This document shows positions 45,195 to 54,124 of a stretch of DNA of 64,000 bases, piece after piece. Source of the stretch: Roseiarcus sp963805295 (GTDB lineage: Bacteria > Pseudomonadota > Alphaproteobacteria > Rhizobiales > Beijerinckiaceae); assembly GCA_963805295.1 (NCBI GenBank), contig CAWDTW010000069.1:114371-178370 (forward strand). Reading direction: 5' to 3'. Below the pieces are notes generated by a model. That model was given only the letters and a program-made list of their open reading frames with translations. It was not told the DNA's origin and did no database searches. How positions within the stretch are numbered: position 1 is the stretch's first letter; each line of letters starts with the position of its first letter. The position numbers were made by a program, and so were the translations under genes.

Positions 45195-47637
45195 AGCGCA
45201 GCGCTTCGCTGGATTTTCTGCGCGGCTCGGCGGCCTTCGCGGTGGCGATCCCGCATTACCTGACGACCGACGCGCCGTTCCAGCCGGCCGCGGAAGCGGT
45301 CGCCATCGCCGGCGTCGAAGTCTTCTTCGTCCTCAGCGGCTTCGTGCTCGCGCCCCAGATCGTCGACTGGGTGATCGGCAGACCCTGGCGCAACCTCGGC
45401 GTCTTTCTCGCCCGGCGCTGGATGCGCACCATCCCGCCCTATGTCGCGGCCCTCGCCGTTGTCGCGCTGATGACCGGCAACCTCCTGACGGCGGACACGC
45501 TGCGCTATCTCTTCTACGTCGAGAATCTTTTTCGTTCGGCCAACGCGATCGACTTCTACCCCGTCGCCTGGAGCCTTGCGGTCGAGGAGTGGTTCTATCT
45601 CTTGTTCGCGCCGCTCTTGTTCCTGGTCGGACGGGCGATCGGCCGCAGGGACCGGCGGATGGACGTCGTCTTCGCCATTCTCTTCGTCCTCGTCATCGCC
45701 GCGCTGAGGGCGCTCGCCGCGCCGCAGGACTGGGACCTCGACGTCCGGCGCGTGACGCTCTTCCGCATCGACTCGATCGTCTGGGGCTATCTGCTCTATC
45801 TCGCGCTCGAGAGGCGGCCTCTGCTGGCGCTGAAGACGGCCGAGGGCCGGCGGCGGTTCGCCGCGCTCGGCGCGCTGCTCGTCGTCGCGACGGCGGTCGA
45901 GTTCTCGGTCGCGATGCTCGCGATCGGCGGCGGCGGCCTCGCGCAACAGGCGTTTCCCTATTCGTCGGCCGTTTTCGGCATGGCTGCGGTCGGCCTCTTC
46001 CGCGAGTCGGATCAGCTCTTCAAATGGCGCGTCGTCAGCGCGGCGAGCTTCTACTCTCGGGCGCATCTCCTATTCGGCCTATCTCTTCCACATCGTCATC
46101 GTGATGACGCTGAAGCCGAAGATCGCCGACTGGCCGCTCATCGCGCAGCTCGCGGTCTATGTCGCCGTCATCTGCGCCTTTTCGACTCTGTTCTGGCGCG
46201 GCTTCGAGCGGCCGATCCTGGCCGCGCGGCCGGATTATGTGCGGCGTTCGCCGCTCGCCCTCACCCCAACCCTCTCCCGGGATGGCCGGGTCAAGCCCGG
46301 GGAGGAGGGCAGGCGCCCCTCGCTGGCGACGCTCGCCCTCGGCCTCGCGTTGCTCGCCGCCGGCGCGCTCGCCCGCAACGCCTTCATGGGCGATCAGCCA
46401 TATGTCTTCTATCCGGCGCTCATCGCCGCGGCGGTTCTCGCGATCGCGCTTGCCGAGCGGGCGGGGGGGTTCGCAGCGGGCTTCGGAACCGCGGCGCGGA
46501 CGCTCCTCCTGTTCGCGCTCGCCCTGCCGCTCGCCGACGCGCTCTACCGGTCTTCGACCGGCGTGCCGATCGCCGGCTCGATGGCCGCCCCGACCTATTC
46601 CTATCGCGCGGCGCACGAGAACCCGACCGCCTTCGCCATGTGGTGGTTCTATTACCTCAACGAATGGATCCGCGACGACGGCATTCGGGGAACGATCGAA
46701 AAACCAGACCCGGAAAAGAAGCTGCCCTTCGTCATGGTTCCGGGCAGCAGCGGCCGGATGTTCGACACGACCATCCGGATCAACAGCGCCGGCTTCCGCG
46801 GACCGGAGATCGCGCTCGACAAGAAGAACCGCTTCCGCATCTTCGCGCTCGGCGAGTTCGCAGACTTTTGGGCCGACCTTGCGCGACGGTGAAAAACCCT
46901 GGCCGGAACTGCTTCAGGCTCTTTTCGATCGCCATGCCTCGTGCGGATGCCCGGTCGAGGTCGTCAACGCCGGAACCGAAGCCTATACGCTCGAAGACAA
47001 TCTCGAGCGGATGCGGCGCGACGTCCTGCCGCTGAAGCCCGATCTCATCGTCTCGACGCACGGCATGAACGGCCTCTTGGCGCTGGGCTTACGGCAGCAG
47101 GCGGAGCCGAACGAGCCGGGGATCCGCCCGCGCGCTTCGGCGCTTCTGGGCCGCGCCGTGTTGACGATCGAGCGCGCGGTCCATGACTGGCGCACGCGCA
47201 ACGCGCCGCTCGCCGCCCAGCCGCCGCCGCTTTCCGACGAGGCGCTCATGAAGACCCGCTACGCCGAGGCCTATCGCGCGCTCATCGCGCGAGCGCGCAG
47301 GCACGACGTGCCGATCGTCTTCGCGACGTCGAGCCTCGCGGTCAACGAAGGCTCGCCGCGCGAAGTGAAGGACTTTTACGGGGCGGTGTTCAAGCCGATC
47401 GACGACATCATCGCTGCCAATGCCGCCCACAACCGGCTGGCAAGGCTTCTCGCCGCCGAGAGCGGCGCGCCGCTGATCGATATGGCCGCGGGCGTCGACG
47501 GCGTATGGGACGACGATCTCTACCTCGACATCGTCCACTTCACCGAGCGCGGCCATGAGCGCGTGGCGCAAACCATGTTCGAGGCGCTCCTGCCGATTCT
47601 CGCGAGCGAGGGCCTCAGGTGCGAGGCCCGCCCCTAA
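45191..47637 (+). pseudogene. OafA/YrhL-type acyltransferase fused to an SGNH-like domain, two frameshifts
   Basis: An integral-membrane O-acetyltransferase-like protein of about 815 codons. The N-terminal Acyltransferase_3 domain shows 'MKRSASLDFLRGSAAFAVAI', 'VEVFFVLSGFVLAPQIVDWV' and the Arg pair in 'LARRWMRTIPPYVAALA'. 'SLAVEEWFYLLFAPLLFLVG' is a conserved helix. After a shift near 46055 the helices continue to 'PTYSYRAAHENPTAFAMWWF'. A second shift near 46868 leads to the C-terminal SGNH-like part with 'VEVVNAGTEAYTLEDNLERM', 'LIVSTHGMNGLLALGLRQQA' and 'DIVHFTERGHERVAQTM', the last holding a D..H pair. It would modify an extracellular polysaccharide or lipopolysaccharide. Indels look like errors. 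Confidence 0.75.
46260..46310. repeat. Dispersed palindromic repeat inside the acyltransferase gene
   Basis: The 51-bp stretch CTCACCCCAACCCTCTCCCG...GGGGAGGAGGG is a GC-rich palindrome of the type scattered through many alphaproteobacterial genomes. It is in frame here and adds about 17 residues (PLALTPTLSRDGRVKPGEEG) between two membrane helices, so the coding sequence tolerates it. A related sequence (CTCTCCCGCCTGCGGGAGAG) lies at 55171-55190. Confidence 0.55.
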
Positions 47638-47639
47638 GA

Positions 47640-47837
47640 AGCGCGGCGGCGCTTCTGGCCGAATTTGTTCATGACCGCCGGCTCGGATGGGAGCGGGCCA
47701 ACTGGTTCGCGGGAAACGGCGAAGTCGCCGAGGACCGGTACACCTATCAACGGCCGAACTGGTTCGGCGCCGTGTTGCGGGAACATCGGGAGGCGCGCCC
47801 GCCCTTTGACCCGGCGGGGCTGCGCGTGCGGGCGTAG
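47640..47837 (+). pseudogene. Fragment of a GcvT/sarcosine-dehydrogenase-like oxidoreductase
   Basis: A short frame reads LLAEFVHDRRLGWERANWFA followed by 'EDRYTYQRPNWFGAVLREHR'. The GWERxNWF...NWF...EHR spacing is a signature of FAD-dependent sarcosine/dimethylglycine dehydrogenase-type proteins just before their aminomethyltransferase domain. No flanking parts of such a gene are present. The reading ends in a stop at 47837 with unrelated sequence, so it is a relic. It directly follows the acyltransferase stop. Confidence 0.55.
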
Positions 47838-48101
47838 GGCGGTCGAAGCGGCGCGGCGCTGTTTTTCGCGCCGTCGCCCGTCGCCGGGCTTACGCCGACT
47901 TGACCAATGTTGCGGATCATTCCGGCGATGGCGCCAGGGGCGGAATCGAACCGACGCAGCAGGCCTTGATACTGCCCTTTCCGCGTCGAGCGCGGGCGAC
48001 GCGCGGCGCTTACGGAGCCGGAGGAGGGAACGCCGCGCCATTGCCAAATTTCTGCGACGGGCGCAGGAAACGGCCGCGCCTTCGAATCCCGGTCGAACCC
48101 T

Positions 48102-49724
48102 TTGTCCAGCCCATCCGCCATCGCGCCGAACGGCCCCGCTCCCTCGCGCTGGGGCGTGTTCGGCAATGTCGCGTTCACGGTCATCCTGATTGTGAGTTCC
48201 GTGTCGGCCATCGGCATCGCGATGTTCGACACGGCGATGAGCTGGCTGATGACCAGCCTCAATCCCAACCCGCTTATGGTGTCGGCGGTCCAGGTCGCGA
48301 CCATGGCGCCGATGTTCCTGCTGACGGTTCCGGCCGGGGCGCTCGCCGACGTGGCCGACCCGCGCCGTCTGCTGATCGTTGCCGAGGTCGGGGTCGTCGC
48401 GGTCGGCGTGGCGTTCGCGGCCGTCGTCTCGGCGGGCTGGGCGACGCCGCCGGCGCTGCTCGCGACCACTTTCCTCCTGGGCGCGATGGGAGCGCTCGCG
48501 GCGCCGGCGTGGCAGATGATCACCCCGATGCTGGTTCCCAAGGCCGAACTCGACAGCGCCATCGCCTTCGACAGCTCGGGCTACAATGTGAGCCACGCCA
48601 TCGGCCCGGCGCTCGGGGGCCTCGCGATCGCCGCGGTCAGCATCAAGCTGCCGTTCTGGGTCTATGTCGCCACAAGCCTCGGCGTCCTCGCCGCGCTCGT
48701 GTGGTGGCGCGCGCCGCGCAAGGCGCCCGAGACGCTGCCGGCCGAGCGCTTTGTCAGCGCGATGGCGGTCGGCCTCCGCTATGCGCGGAACAACCGGGAC
48801 CTCGATGCGACGCTGATCCGCGCCGTCGCGTTCTTTCCCTTCGCCAGCGCCTACTGGTCGCTGATGCCGCTCGTCGCCCGCACGCAATTGAATGGCGGCG
48901 CGGAGCTCTACGGCCTGTTGATGGGTCTGCTCGGCCTGGGTTCGATCGTCGGATCGCTGACGCTCGAACCGCTGAAGGCGCGGCTCGGGCCCGACGGGTC
49001 GGCGGCGGTCGGAACCCTCGGCACGATCCTGGCGCTTGCGCTGTTCGCCGCGGCGCGCAGCCCCGAGGTCGCGATGATCGCGAGCTTCGTCGCCGGCGCG
49101 TCATGGATCATCGTGATGACCACCATGTTCGTCTCGGCGCAGGTCGCGCTGCCCGATTGGGTGCGGGGCAGGGGGCTCGCAATCTTCCTCACCGCCTATT
49201 TCGGCGCGATGACGGTCGGCAGCGCCCTCTGGGGCGAGGTCGCGAGTCTCAGGGGAATCCCCTTTGCGCTCATGGTCGCGGCGTTGGGCGCGGCCTTGGG
49301 GTTGGCTCTGACGTGGCGTTGGAGGCTCGAGACCGGCGCGGCGCTCGATCTCGCGCCCTCCATGCACTGGCGCGCGCCCAGCTTCGTGCAGCGGCTCGAG
49401 GACGACCAGGGGCCGATCCTGACCATCGTCGAATACCGCATCGATCCGAAGGACTCGCCCGAGTTCCTCACGCTCATGCAGGAGATCGGCCACGAGCGCA
49501 TGCGCGACGGGGCCTACGCGTGGAACGTCTATCACGATCCGGACGACCCCGGCCGTTTCGTCGAGACCTCCCACATCCGTTCGCTGCTCGAACTCAAATA
49601 CCGCAGCGCCCGTGAGACCAAGGCCGACGCGCTGATCGAAGCGCACATCGACCGGTTCTTGAAGGAGCCGCGGAGGCCGAGCTATTTCATCGCCTCGAAG
49701 CGGCGCCATCACAAGCAGCGTTGA
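48102..49724 (+). CDS. MFS transporter with a C-terminal antibiotic-monooxygenase-like tail
   Basis: A 540-residue efflux-type permease of the EntS/MFS_3 group. About 12 helices, with the loop 'TVPAGALADVADPRRLLIVA' (motif A-like DxxDxRR) and 'GYNVSHAIGPALGGLAIAAV'. Residues 425-540 form a soluble tail: 'PILTIVEYRIDPKDSPEFLT', 'HERMRDGAYAWNVYHDPDDP' and 'LIEAHIDRFLKEPRRPSYFI', resembling an ABM-like ferredoxin fold. Such MFS-plus-tail proteins are common in proteobacteria, and the tail's role is not established. The gene is intact. The ATG at 48102 is preferred because the first helix follows directly. Confidence 0.85.
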   Translation: MSSPSAIAPNGPAPSRWGVFGNVAFTVILIVSSVSAIGIAMFDTAMSWLMTSLNPNPLMVSAVQVATMAPMFLLTVPAGALADVADPRRLLIVAEVGVVAVGVAFAAVVSAGWATPPALLATTFLLGAMGALAAPAWQMITPMLVPKAELDSAIAFDSSGYNVSHAIGPALGGLAIAAVSIKLPFWVYVATSLGVLAALVWWRAPRKAPETLPAERFVSAMAVGLRYARNNRDLDATLIRAVAFFPFASAYWSLMPLVARTQLNGGAELYGLLMGLLGLGSIVGSLTLEPLKARLGPDGSAAVGTLGTILALALFAAARSPEVAMIASFVAGASWIIVMTTMFVSAQVALPDWVRGRGLAIFLTAYFGAMTVGSALWGEVASLRGIPFALMVAALGAALGLALTWRWRLETGAALDLAPSMHWRAPSFVQRLEDDQGPILTIVEYRIDPKDSPEFLTLMQEIGHERMRDGAYAWNVYHDPDDPGRFVETSHIRSLLELKYRSARETKADALIEAHIDRFLKEPRRPSYFIASKRRHHKQR

Positions 49725-50763
49725 CGGCGGCCCGGAATCGGCGAGTGATCGCGCGCGTCATGTCCAGCGCCGGCCGATTGCGCTGGTGACGGCGAAACCG
49801 GAATGGCGCAATGGGGGAATGCGCTCACCGGCCACGCCTCAAGGGGGGCGAGGATATGGTCGGCCGATCTCACCGTCGTCGAGAGTTTAACATGTTAGTG
49901 AAAAAACACAACCTGGGGGTTGCCTCTGATTTTGCGGAAGGTTTCTTGTGTCCGGACTTGGAGTCAGGGTCGCCGCAAGGGGCCGGGTTGCGCGTGCGGC
50001 GCGGCCGCCCGATCCGCCTGCAACCGTTCGGTTCGAGCCGCGCTAGGACTTGCCCGAGTCCTTGCGCGCTTGCGCAACCTTGTCCGCCCGCGAGACGCGG
50101 CCCATTTCTCGCTTGGACGTTCCGCCGGTGAATTCTTCCGTTCTCTTCTTTTCGCGGATTCCCCCGGAGGCCGTGGGTCCGGGATTGGGATGACGACTGG
50201 ATTCGCTCTTCATCTCGAGCTCGAGCCCGCGACGGGCGAATTCCGTTTGGCCTGGCCGCCCGGACTCGATCCCCTCTCGGCGGGAGAGTTCCTGATCGAT
50301 GCGCTCAATTGCTTCGAACAGCGACCTTCGAACAGCGCCTGCGTCTTCGCAACCGACCCCGCGTTGTCCTGCGCGCGTTTCGAGCCATGCGGCTCCGCCT
50401 TTCCGCGGATCTCGCGCTGCTGGCGCGCGCTGATGTCGTGGGCGCAGCTACGAGCCTGCCGCAGCCGGTGCGCCAGGGCCTTCAGCTCCTCTTCGGTTTG
50501 CCGCTCGACCGCAGGGGCCGCGCGCCGTTCACCATATCGAGCTCCGCCGCGTTCAAGGCCCGATTCTCGGATTCCGTGTCGCCCATGCGAATGCCCTCCA
50601 AAATTCGCGGGACGTGGCGTTCTTCGTCGATATTCCTGACAAGGATCGGCGAACAGCCGCCGCGCGTCGGCTGCGGCGCTGTCGTAGGCTGCGGCGCTTG
50701 TTCGCCGGGAACCATAAGCGTTATAGTGCGTTGCATTGCCACTGGAACTGGGGCTTAAGCGTT
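49725..50763. other. Region of uncertain coding content between the MFS gene and a small membrane protein
   Basis: Two overlapping possibilities exist and neither is firm. On the plus strand ATG 50190 gives MTTGFALHLELEPATGEFRL with 'GEFLIDALNCFEQ' before the frame turns basic and random, possibly a frameshifted gene. On the minus strand 50482-50742 gives an 86-residue frame whose end, ALNAAELDMVNG, resembles the 'L..EELD.V.G' leader motif of small natural-product or bacteriocin-like peptides. Coding cannot be decided by eye. The stretch 49725-50189 shows nothing else. Confidence 0.4.
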
Positions 50764-50952
50764 ATGGGCGGACTGATCGCGCTTATCGTGATCGTTTATT
50801 TTGTCGGCGTCGGCGTCGTTCTGGCGCCCGTCATTGAGACCAAGTGGAACAGCGTGCCGGCCTCGGACTTCGCTGCGAGTCTCGGACAGGATCTGCCCTA
50901 CGCGCTCGCCTGGCCGGCGAGGGCTTTCCGCAGCATCTTCGACCACGGGTGA
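50764..50952 (+). CDS. Small membrane protein
   Basis: A 62-residue product with one N-terminal transmembrane helix (MGGLIALIVIVYFVGVGVVL) and a soluble tail 'IETKWNSVPASDFAASLGQD' and 'LPYALAWPARAFRSIFDHG'. The composition and hydrophobic profile are those of a real single-pass inner-membrane protein. I know of no function. It lies just upstream of the tRNA-Glu gene, which is on the opposite strand. Confidence 0.6.
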   Translation: MGGLIALIVIVYFVGVGVVLAPVIETKWNSVPASDFAASLGQDLPYALAWPARAFRSIFDHG

Positions 50953-50986
50953 GGGCGGGGGTTCGGACAGATCTTTCCCGGTCGCT

Positions 50987-51062
50987 TGGCGCGCCCAGCG
51001 GGGATCGAACCCGCGTTTCCGCCGTGAAAGGGCGGCGTCCTGGACCGCTAGACGATGGGCGC
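50987..51062 (-). tRNA. tRNA-Glu (anticodon TTC)
   Basis: On the minus strand the sequence starts GCGCCCATCGTCTAGCGGTC, and the anticodon arm CCGCCCTTTCACGGCGG gives TTC. The T arm is GCGGGTTCGATCCCCGC and the acceptor closes with TGGGCGC. A G discriminator and encoded CCA follow (50987-50990), giving 76 nt in all. The D-arm and T-arm bases are standard for tRNA-Glu. Confidence 0.95.
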
Positions 51063-51243
51063 AACGCTTGCCAGCCGCGAACTCCGGGCGGCTCCGGAGC
51101 GCCGGGTTGCTATAGGGGCGGCGCTCCGCAGGCGCAAGGGGCGGGGGGCATTTTCTCCCAGGGTCTGGGGCTGCACCCGCGGTCGAAAACGGCACGGCCG
51201 CGCTGGCCGAATGCGGCTACAGGCACTGTGGCCGCGCTCCAGA

Positions 51244-51318
51244 GGGCGTCCGGGAGGACGCGCGTCTTTCGACGGGCTATGGGGCGTCGGGGAGGACGCC
51301 CGTCTCTCGACGGGCTAG
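51244..51318. repeat. Two tandem copies of a 37-bp unit downstream of tRNA-Glu
   Basis: Units 51244-51280 and 51282-51318 share GGGCGTC, GGGAGGACGC, a CGTCT block and TCGACGGGCTA, differing at about four positions. They lie in the 335-base gap between tRNA-Glu and qor. No coding is apparent in this gap. Whether the unit has a function is unknown. Confidence 0.5.
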
Positions 51319-51397
51319 CGAGTGGGGAAACAGGCCCTTGCGCCCGGCCCGCGCTAGGGACAAGTCTCCTCGATCGTTCCATATTGGAGGGAAACGC

Positions 51398-52369
51398 ATG
51401 CGCGCGATCCGCATTCACAACACAGGCGGACCCGAAGTCCTGAGCCTCGAAGAAGTCGAGCTGCCGATGCCGGGCAAGGGCGAAGTCCGCCTCCGCCAGC
51501 ATGCGGTCGGCGTCAACTTCATCGACGTCTATCACCGCACTGGCTTCTATCCGGCGCCCGGCTTCCCCTTCACGCCGGGCAGCGAGGGCGCGGGCGAGGT
51601 CACCGAGGTCGGTCCGGGGGTGAAGGATTTCAAGCCGGGCGATCGGGTCGCCTATGCGGGCTCGCTCGGCGCCTACGCCGAGGAGCGCAACGTCGAGACC
51701 CGGTTCCTCGTCAAGCTGCCGCGCGCGATTTCCTATGAGACGGGCGCGGCGATGATGCTCAAAGGGCTCACCGCCCAATACCTTCTGCGCCAGACCTACA
51801 AGGTCAAGGAGGGCGACTGGATTCTGGTTCACGCCGCGGCGGGCGGCGTCGGCCACATCCTCTGCCAGTGGGGCCGCGCGCTCGGCGCGAAAGTGATCGG
51901 CGCCGTCGGCTCGCCGGAAAAGGCCAAGCTCGCCAAGAAGGCCGGCGCCCATCACACGATCCTCTACCGCGAGGAGGATTTCGCCAAGCGCGTCGAGGAG
52001 ATCACCAAGGGCGAGAAATGCGCCGTCGTCTACGACGGCGTCGGAAAGGCGACCTTTCCCGCCTCGCTCGATTGCCTTCAGCCCTTCGGCCTGTTCGCGA
52101 GCTTCGGCTCGGCGTCAGGCGGGATCGAGGCGTTCGACCTCGGCCTCCTCGGCCGCAAAGGCTCGCTGTTCGCCACCCGCCCCACGCTCGTCACTTTCAT
52201 GGCCGACCGGGCGCGGCTCGAGAAAATGGCGCGCGACCTCGTCCGGGCGGTCGGAAACGGCGACGTGACCATCCGCATCGACCGGCGCCTGCCGCTCGCC
52301 GAGGCGGCCGAGGCGCATCGGGCGCTCGAGGCGCGCGAGACGTCGGGCTCGCTCGTGCTGCTGCCCTGA
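51398..52369 (+). CDS. NADPH:quinone oxidoreductase (Qor family)
   Basis: A 323-residue zinc-independent medium-chain dehydrogenase/reductase that reduces quinones with NADPH. It begins MRAIRIHNTGGPEVLSLEEV and contains 'VNFIDVYHRTGFYPAPGFPF', 'PGSEGAGEVTEVGPGVKDFK' and the nucleotide-binding 'WILVHAAAGGVGHILCQWGR'. It ends 'EAHRALEARETSGSLVLLP'. The ATG at 51398 has a good SD (GGAGGG) nearby. It lacks the structural-zinc cysteines of alcohol dehydrogenases, as expected. It stands upstream of lepB by about 130 bases. Confidence 0.9.
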   Translation: MRAIRIHNTGGPEVLSLEEVELPMPGKGEVRLRQHAVGVNFIDVYHRTGFYPAPGFPFTPGSEGAGEVTEVGPGVKDFKPGDRVAYAGSLGAYAEERNVETRFLVKLPRAISYETGAAMMLKGLTAQYLLRQTYKVKEGDWILVHAAAGGVGHILCQWGRALGAKVIGAVGSPEKAKLAKKAGAHHTILYREEDFAKRVEEITKGEKCAVVYDGVGKATFPASLDCLQPFGLFASFGSASGGIEAFDLGLLGRKGSLFATRPTLVTFMADRARLEKMARDLVRAVGNGDVTIRIDRRLPLAEAAEAHRALEARETSGSLVLLP

Positions 52370-52497
52370 ACCGCAGGTCATCGTTCAGACAAGTTCTCGC
52401 GCCAAGAGCGCCCGCCGCTTGGCTCGGCCGAACCGCCTCTGTATAGGTGGCGGCGCCGGCCGGCCGAGACGAGGATAGGAAGGGCGTTGTGACCCAG

Positions 52498-53301
52498 ATG
52501 AGCGACAAGAGCGTAAAGCCCGCCGACGCCGGCGCGACGCCGGTCAAGAAGGAAGAGGGTTGGTGGGAGACCGTCAAGGTCATCATCGAGGCGCTTCTGA
52601 TCGCGCTCGTGGTGCGCACGCTCCTCTTCCAGCCGTTCAACATTCCCTCGGGCTCGCTGGTGCCGACGCTGCTCGTCGGCGACTATCTGTTCGTGTCCAA
52701 ATACGCCTACGGCTATTCGCACTTCTCGCTGCCGGGCTTCCTCGACCTCGATCCGTCGGCGATTCCGGGCCGCATCTTCGCCTCACAACCGAAGCGCGGC
52801 GACATCATCGTCTTCAAGCTGCCGAGCGACGGCCAGACCGACTACATCAAGCGGCTCATCGGCCTGCCGGGCGACAAGATACAGGTGACCCACGGCCGGC
52901 TCGTCATCAACGGCGAGATGGTTCCGCGCGAGCAGATCGCGCCCTATCCGACGATCAACCATTTCGGCAAGCCGGAGGAGGCGCCGCACTATATCGAGAC
53001 GCTGCCCGGCGGGGTGAAGCACCAGATCATCCAGATCGACGGCGACGAGGGCGCCTTCGACAACACCAAGGTCTACGACGTGCCTCCCGGCCATTATTTC
53101 ATGATGGGCGACAACCGCGACAATTCGAGCGATTCGCGCCTCGCGGCGGACCAGGGCGGCGTCGGCTACGTGCCGTTCGAGAACCTGATCGGGCGCGGCG
53201 AGATCATCTTCTTCTCGATCGGCGGGGACACGCCCGCCTGGGAGATCTGGCGCTGGCCTTGGGAGGTCCGCTGGAGCCGCATCTTCCAGCGGGTGCACTG
53301 A
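52498..53301 (+). CDS. lepB: Signal peptidase I
   Basis: Cleaves signal peptides at the outer face of the inner membrane. The 267-residue protein has one N-terminal membrane anchor ('VIIEALLIALVVRTLLFQPF'), the catalytic Ser in 'FNIPSGSLVPTLLVGDYLF' near residue 53 (the usual SGSM is SGSL here), and the Lys in 'DYIKRLIGLPGDKIQV' near residue 118. The conserved box E 'MMGDNRDNSSDSR' is present. It begins the lepB-rnc-era cluster that is standard in alphaproteobacteria. The ATG at 52498 removes an upstream in-frame stretch that has no SD. Confidence 0.95.
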   Translation: MSDKSVKPADAGATPVKKEEGWWETVKVIIEALLIALVVRTLLFQPFNIPSGSLVPTLLVGDYLFVSKYAYGYSHFSLPGFLDLDPSAIPGRIFASQPKRGDIIVFKLPSDGQTDYIKRLIGLPGDKIQVTHGRLVINGEMVPREQIAPYPTINHFGKPEEAPHYIETLPGGVKHQIIQIDGDEGAFDNTKVYDVPPGHYFMMGDNRDNSSDSRLAADQGGVGYVPFENLIGRGEIIFFSIGGDTPAWEIWRWPWEVRWSRIFQRVH

Positions 53302-53434
53302 CCGCGGTTTCCGCCGCCCCTGCGAGGCGCTAGCATCGGGACGCCGGCCTTTCCTCCTCACGCACAACCCTCGTGATTCGGCGAGGCCGCGTCCGCGCGC
53401 GCTCGCGGGCAAGAAAACCTCGGTCGGTTCGTCC

Positions 53435-54124
53435 ATGATGAAGCGCGTGAAGGTCGAATTTGCGGATCTGGAGGCGCGGCTCGGCTACCGCTTCCGCGAT
53501 CCGGGCTTGGCCGCGCTGGCGCTGACCCATCTCTCGGCCCAGGCGGCGGGCGGGCGCTCCTACCAGCGGCTCGAATTTTTGGGCGACCGGGTGCTCGGCC
53601 TTATCGTCGCCGACCAGCTTTATGCGTCCTTTCCGCAGGCGAGCGAAGGCGAGCTCTCCATACGGCTCGCCAAACTGGTGCGCTGGGAGACCTGCGCCGA
53701 AATCGCCGCCGAATGGGACGTCGGCCCGCACGTCGTGCTCGGCCTCGGCGAGGCGCGCGGCGGGGGCCGGAAGAAGGCGGCGATCCTGTCCGACGTCTGC
53801 GAGTCGCTGATCGGCGCCGTCTATGTCGACGGCGGCCTCGAGGCGGCGCGCGCGCTCGTCCTGCGCTCCTGGGGCGACCGGCTCACCGCCGACGCCGAGC
53901 CCGCGCGCGACGCCAAGACGGCGGTGCAGGAATGGGCGCAAGCGCGCGCGCTCGCGGCGCCCCGCTATGAGGAAGTGGCGCGCAGCGGGCCCGCTCACGC
54001 GCCCCAGTTCGTCATGCGGGTCGTGCTGCCGGGCTACGAACCGGAGACGGGCGAAGCGAGCTCGAAGCGGGCCGCCGAACAGGCCGCGGCGCAGGCTTTT
54101 CTCGATCGATGGAGCGGCACATGA
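53435..54124 (+). CDS. rnc: Ribonuclease III
   Basis: Cleaves double-stranded RNA in rRNA maturation. The 229-residue protein has the signature 'RLEFLGDRVLGLIVADQLY' near residue 46 (acidic catalytic residues in E-x3-D), then 'AILSDVCESLIGAVYVDGGL' with the second acidic cluster. A C-terminal double-stranded RNA-binding domain contains 'KTAVQEWAQARALAAPRYEE' and 'KRAAEQAAAQAFLDRW'. The stop overlaps the Era start (ATGA at 54121-54124). An in-frame second Met follows the first. Confidence 0.95.
   Translation: MMKRVKVEFADLEARLGYRFRDPGLAALALTHLSAQAAGGRSYQRLEFLGDRVLGLIVADQLYASFPQASEGELSIRLAKLVRWETCAEIAAEWDVGPHVVLGLGEARGGGRKKAAILSDVCESLIGAVYVDGGLEAARALVLRSWGDRLTADAEPARDAKTAVQEWAQARALAAPRYEEVARSGPAHAPQFVMRVVLPGYEPETGEASSKRAAEQAAAQAFLDRWSGT

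Noticed and set aside
47634..48887. 417-residue minus-strand frame opposite the MFS gene
   Set aside because: The sense strand encodes a clear 12-helix transporter. The antisense product is Arg/Asp/Gly-rich shadow sequence.
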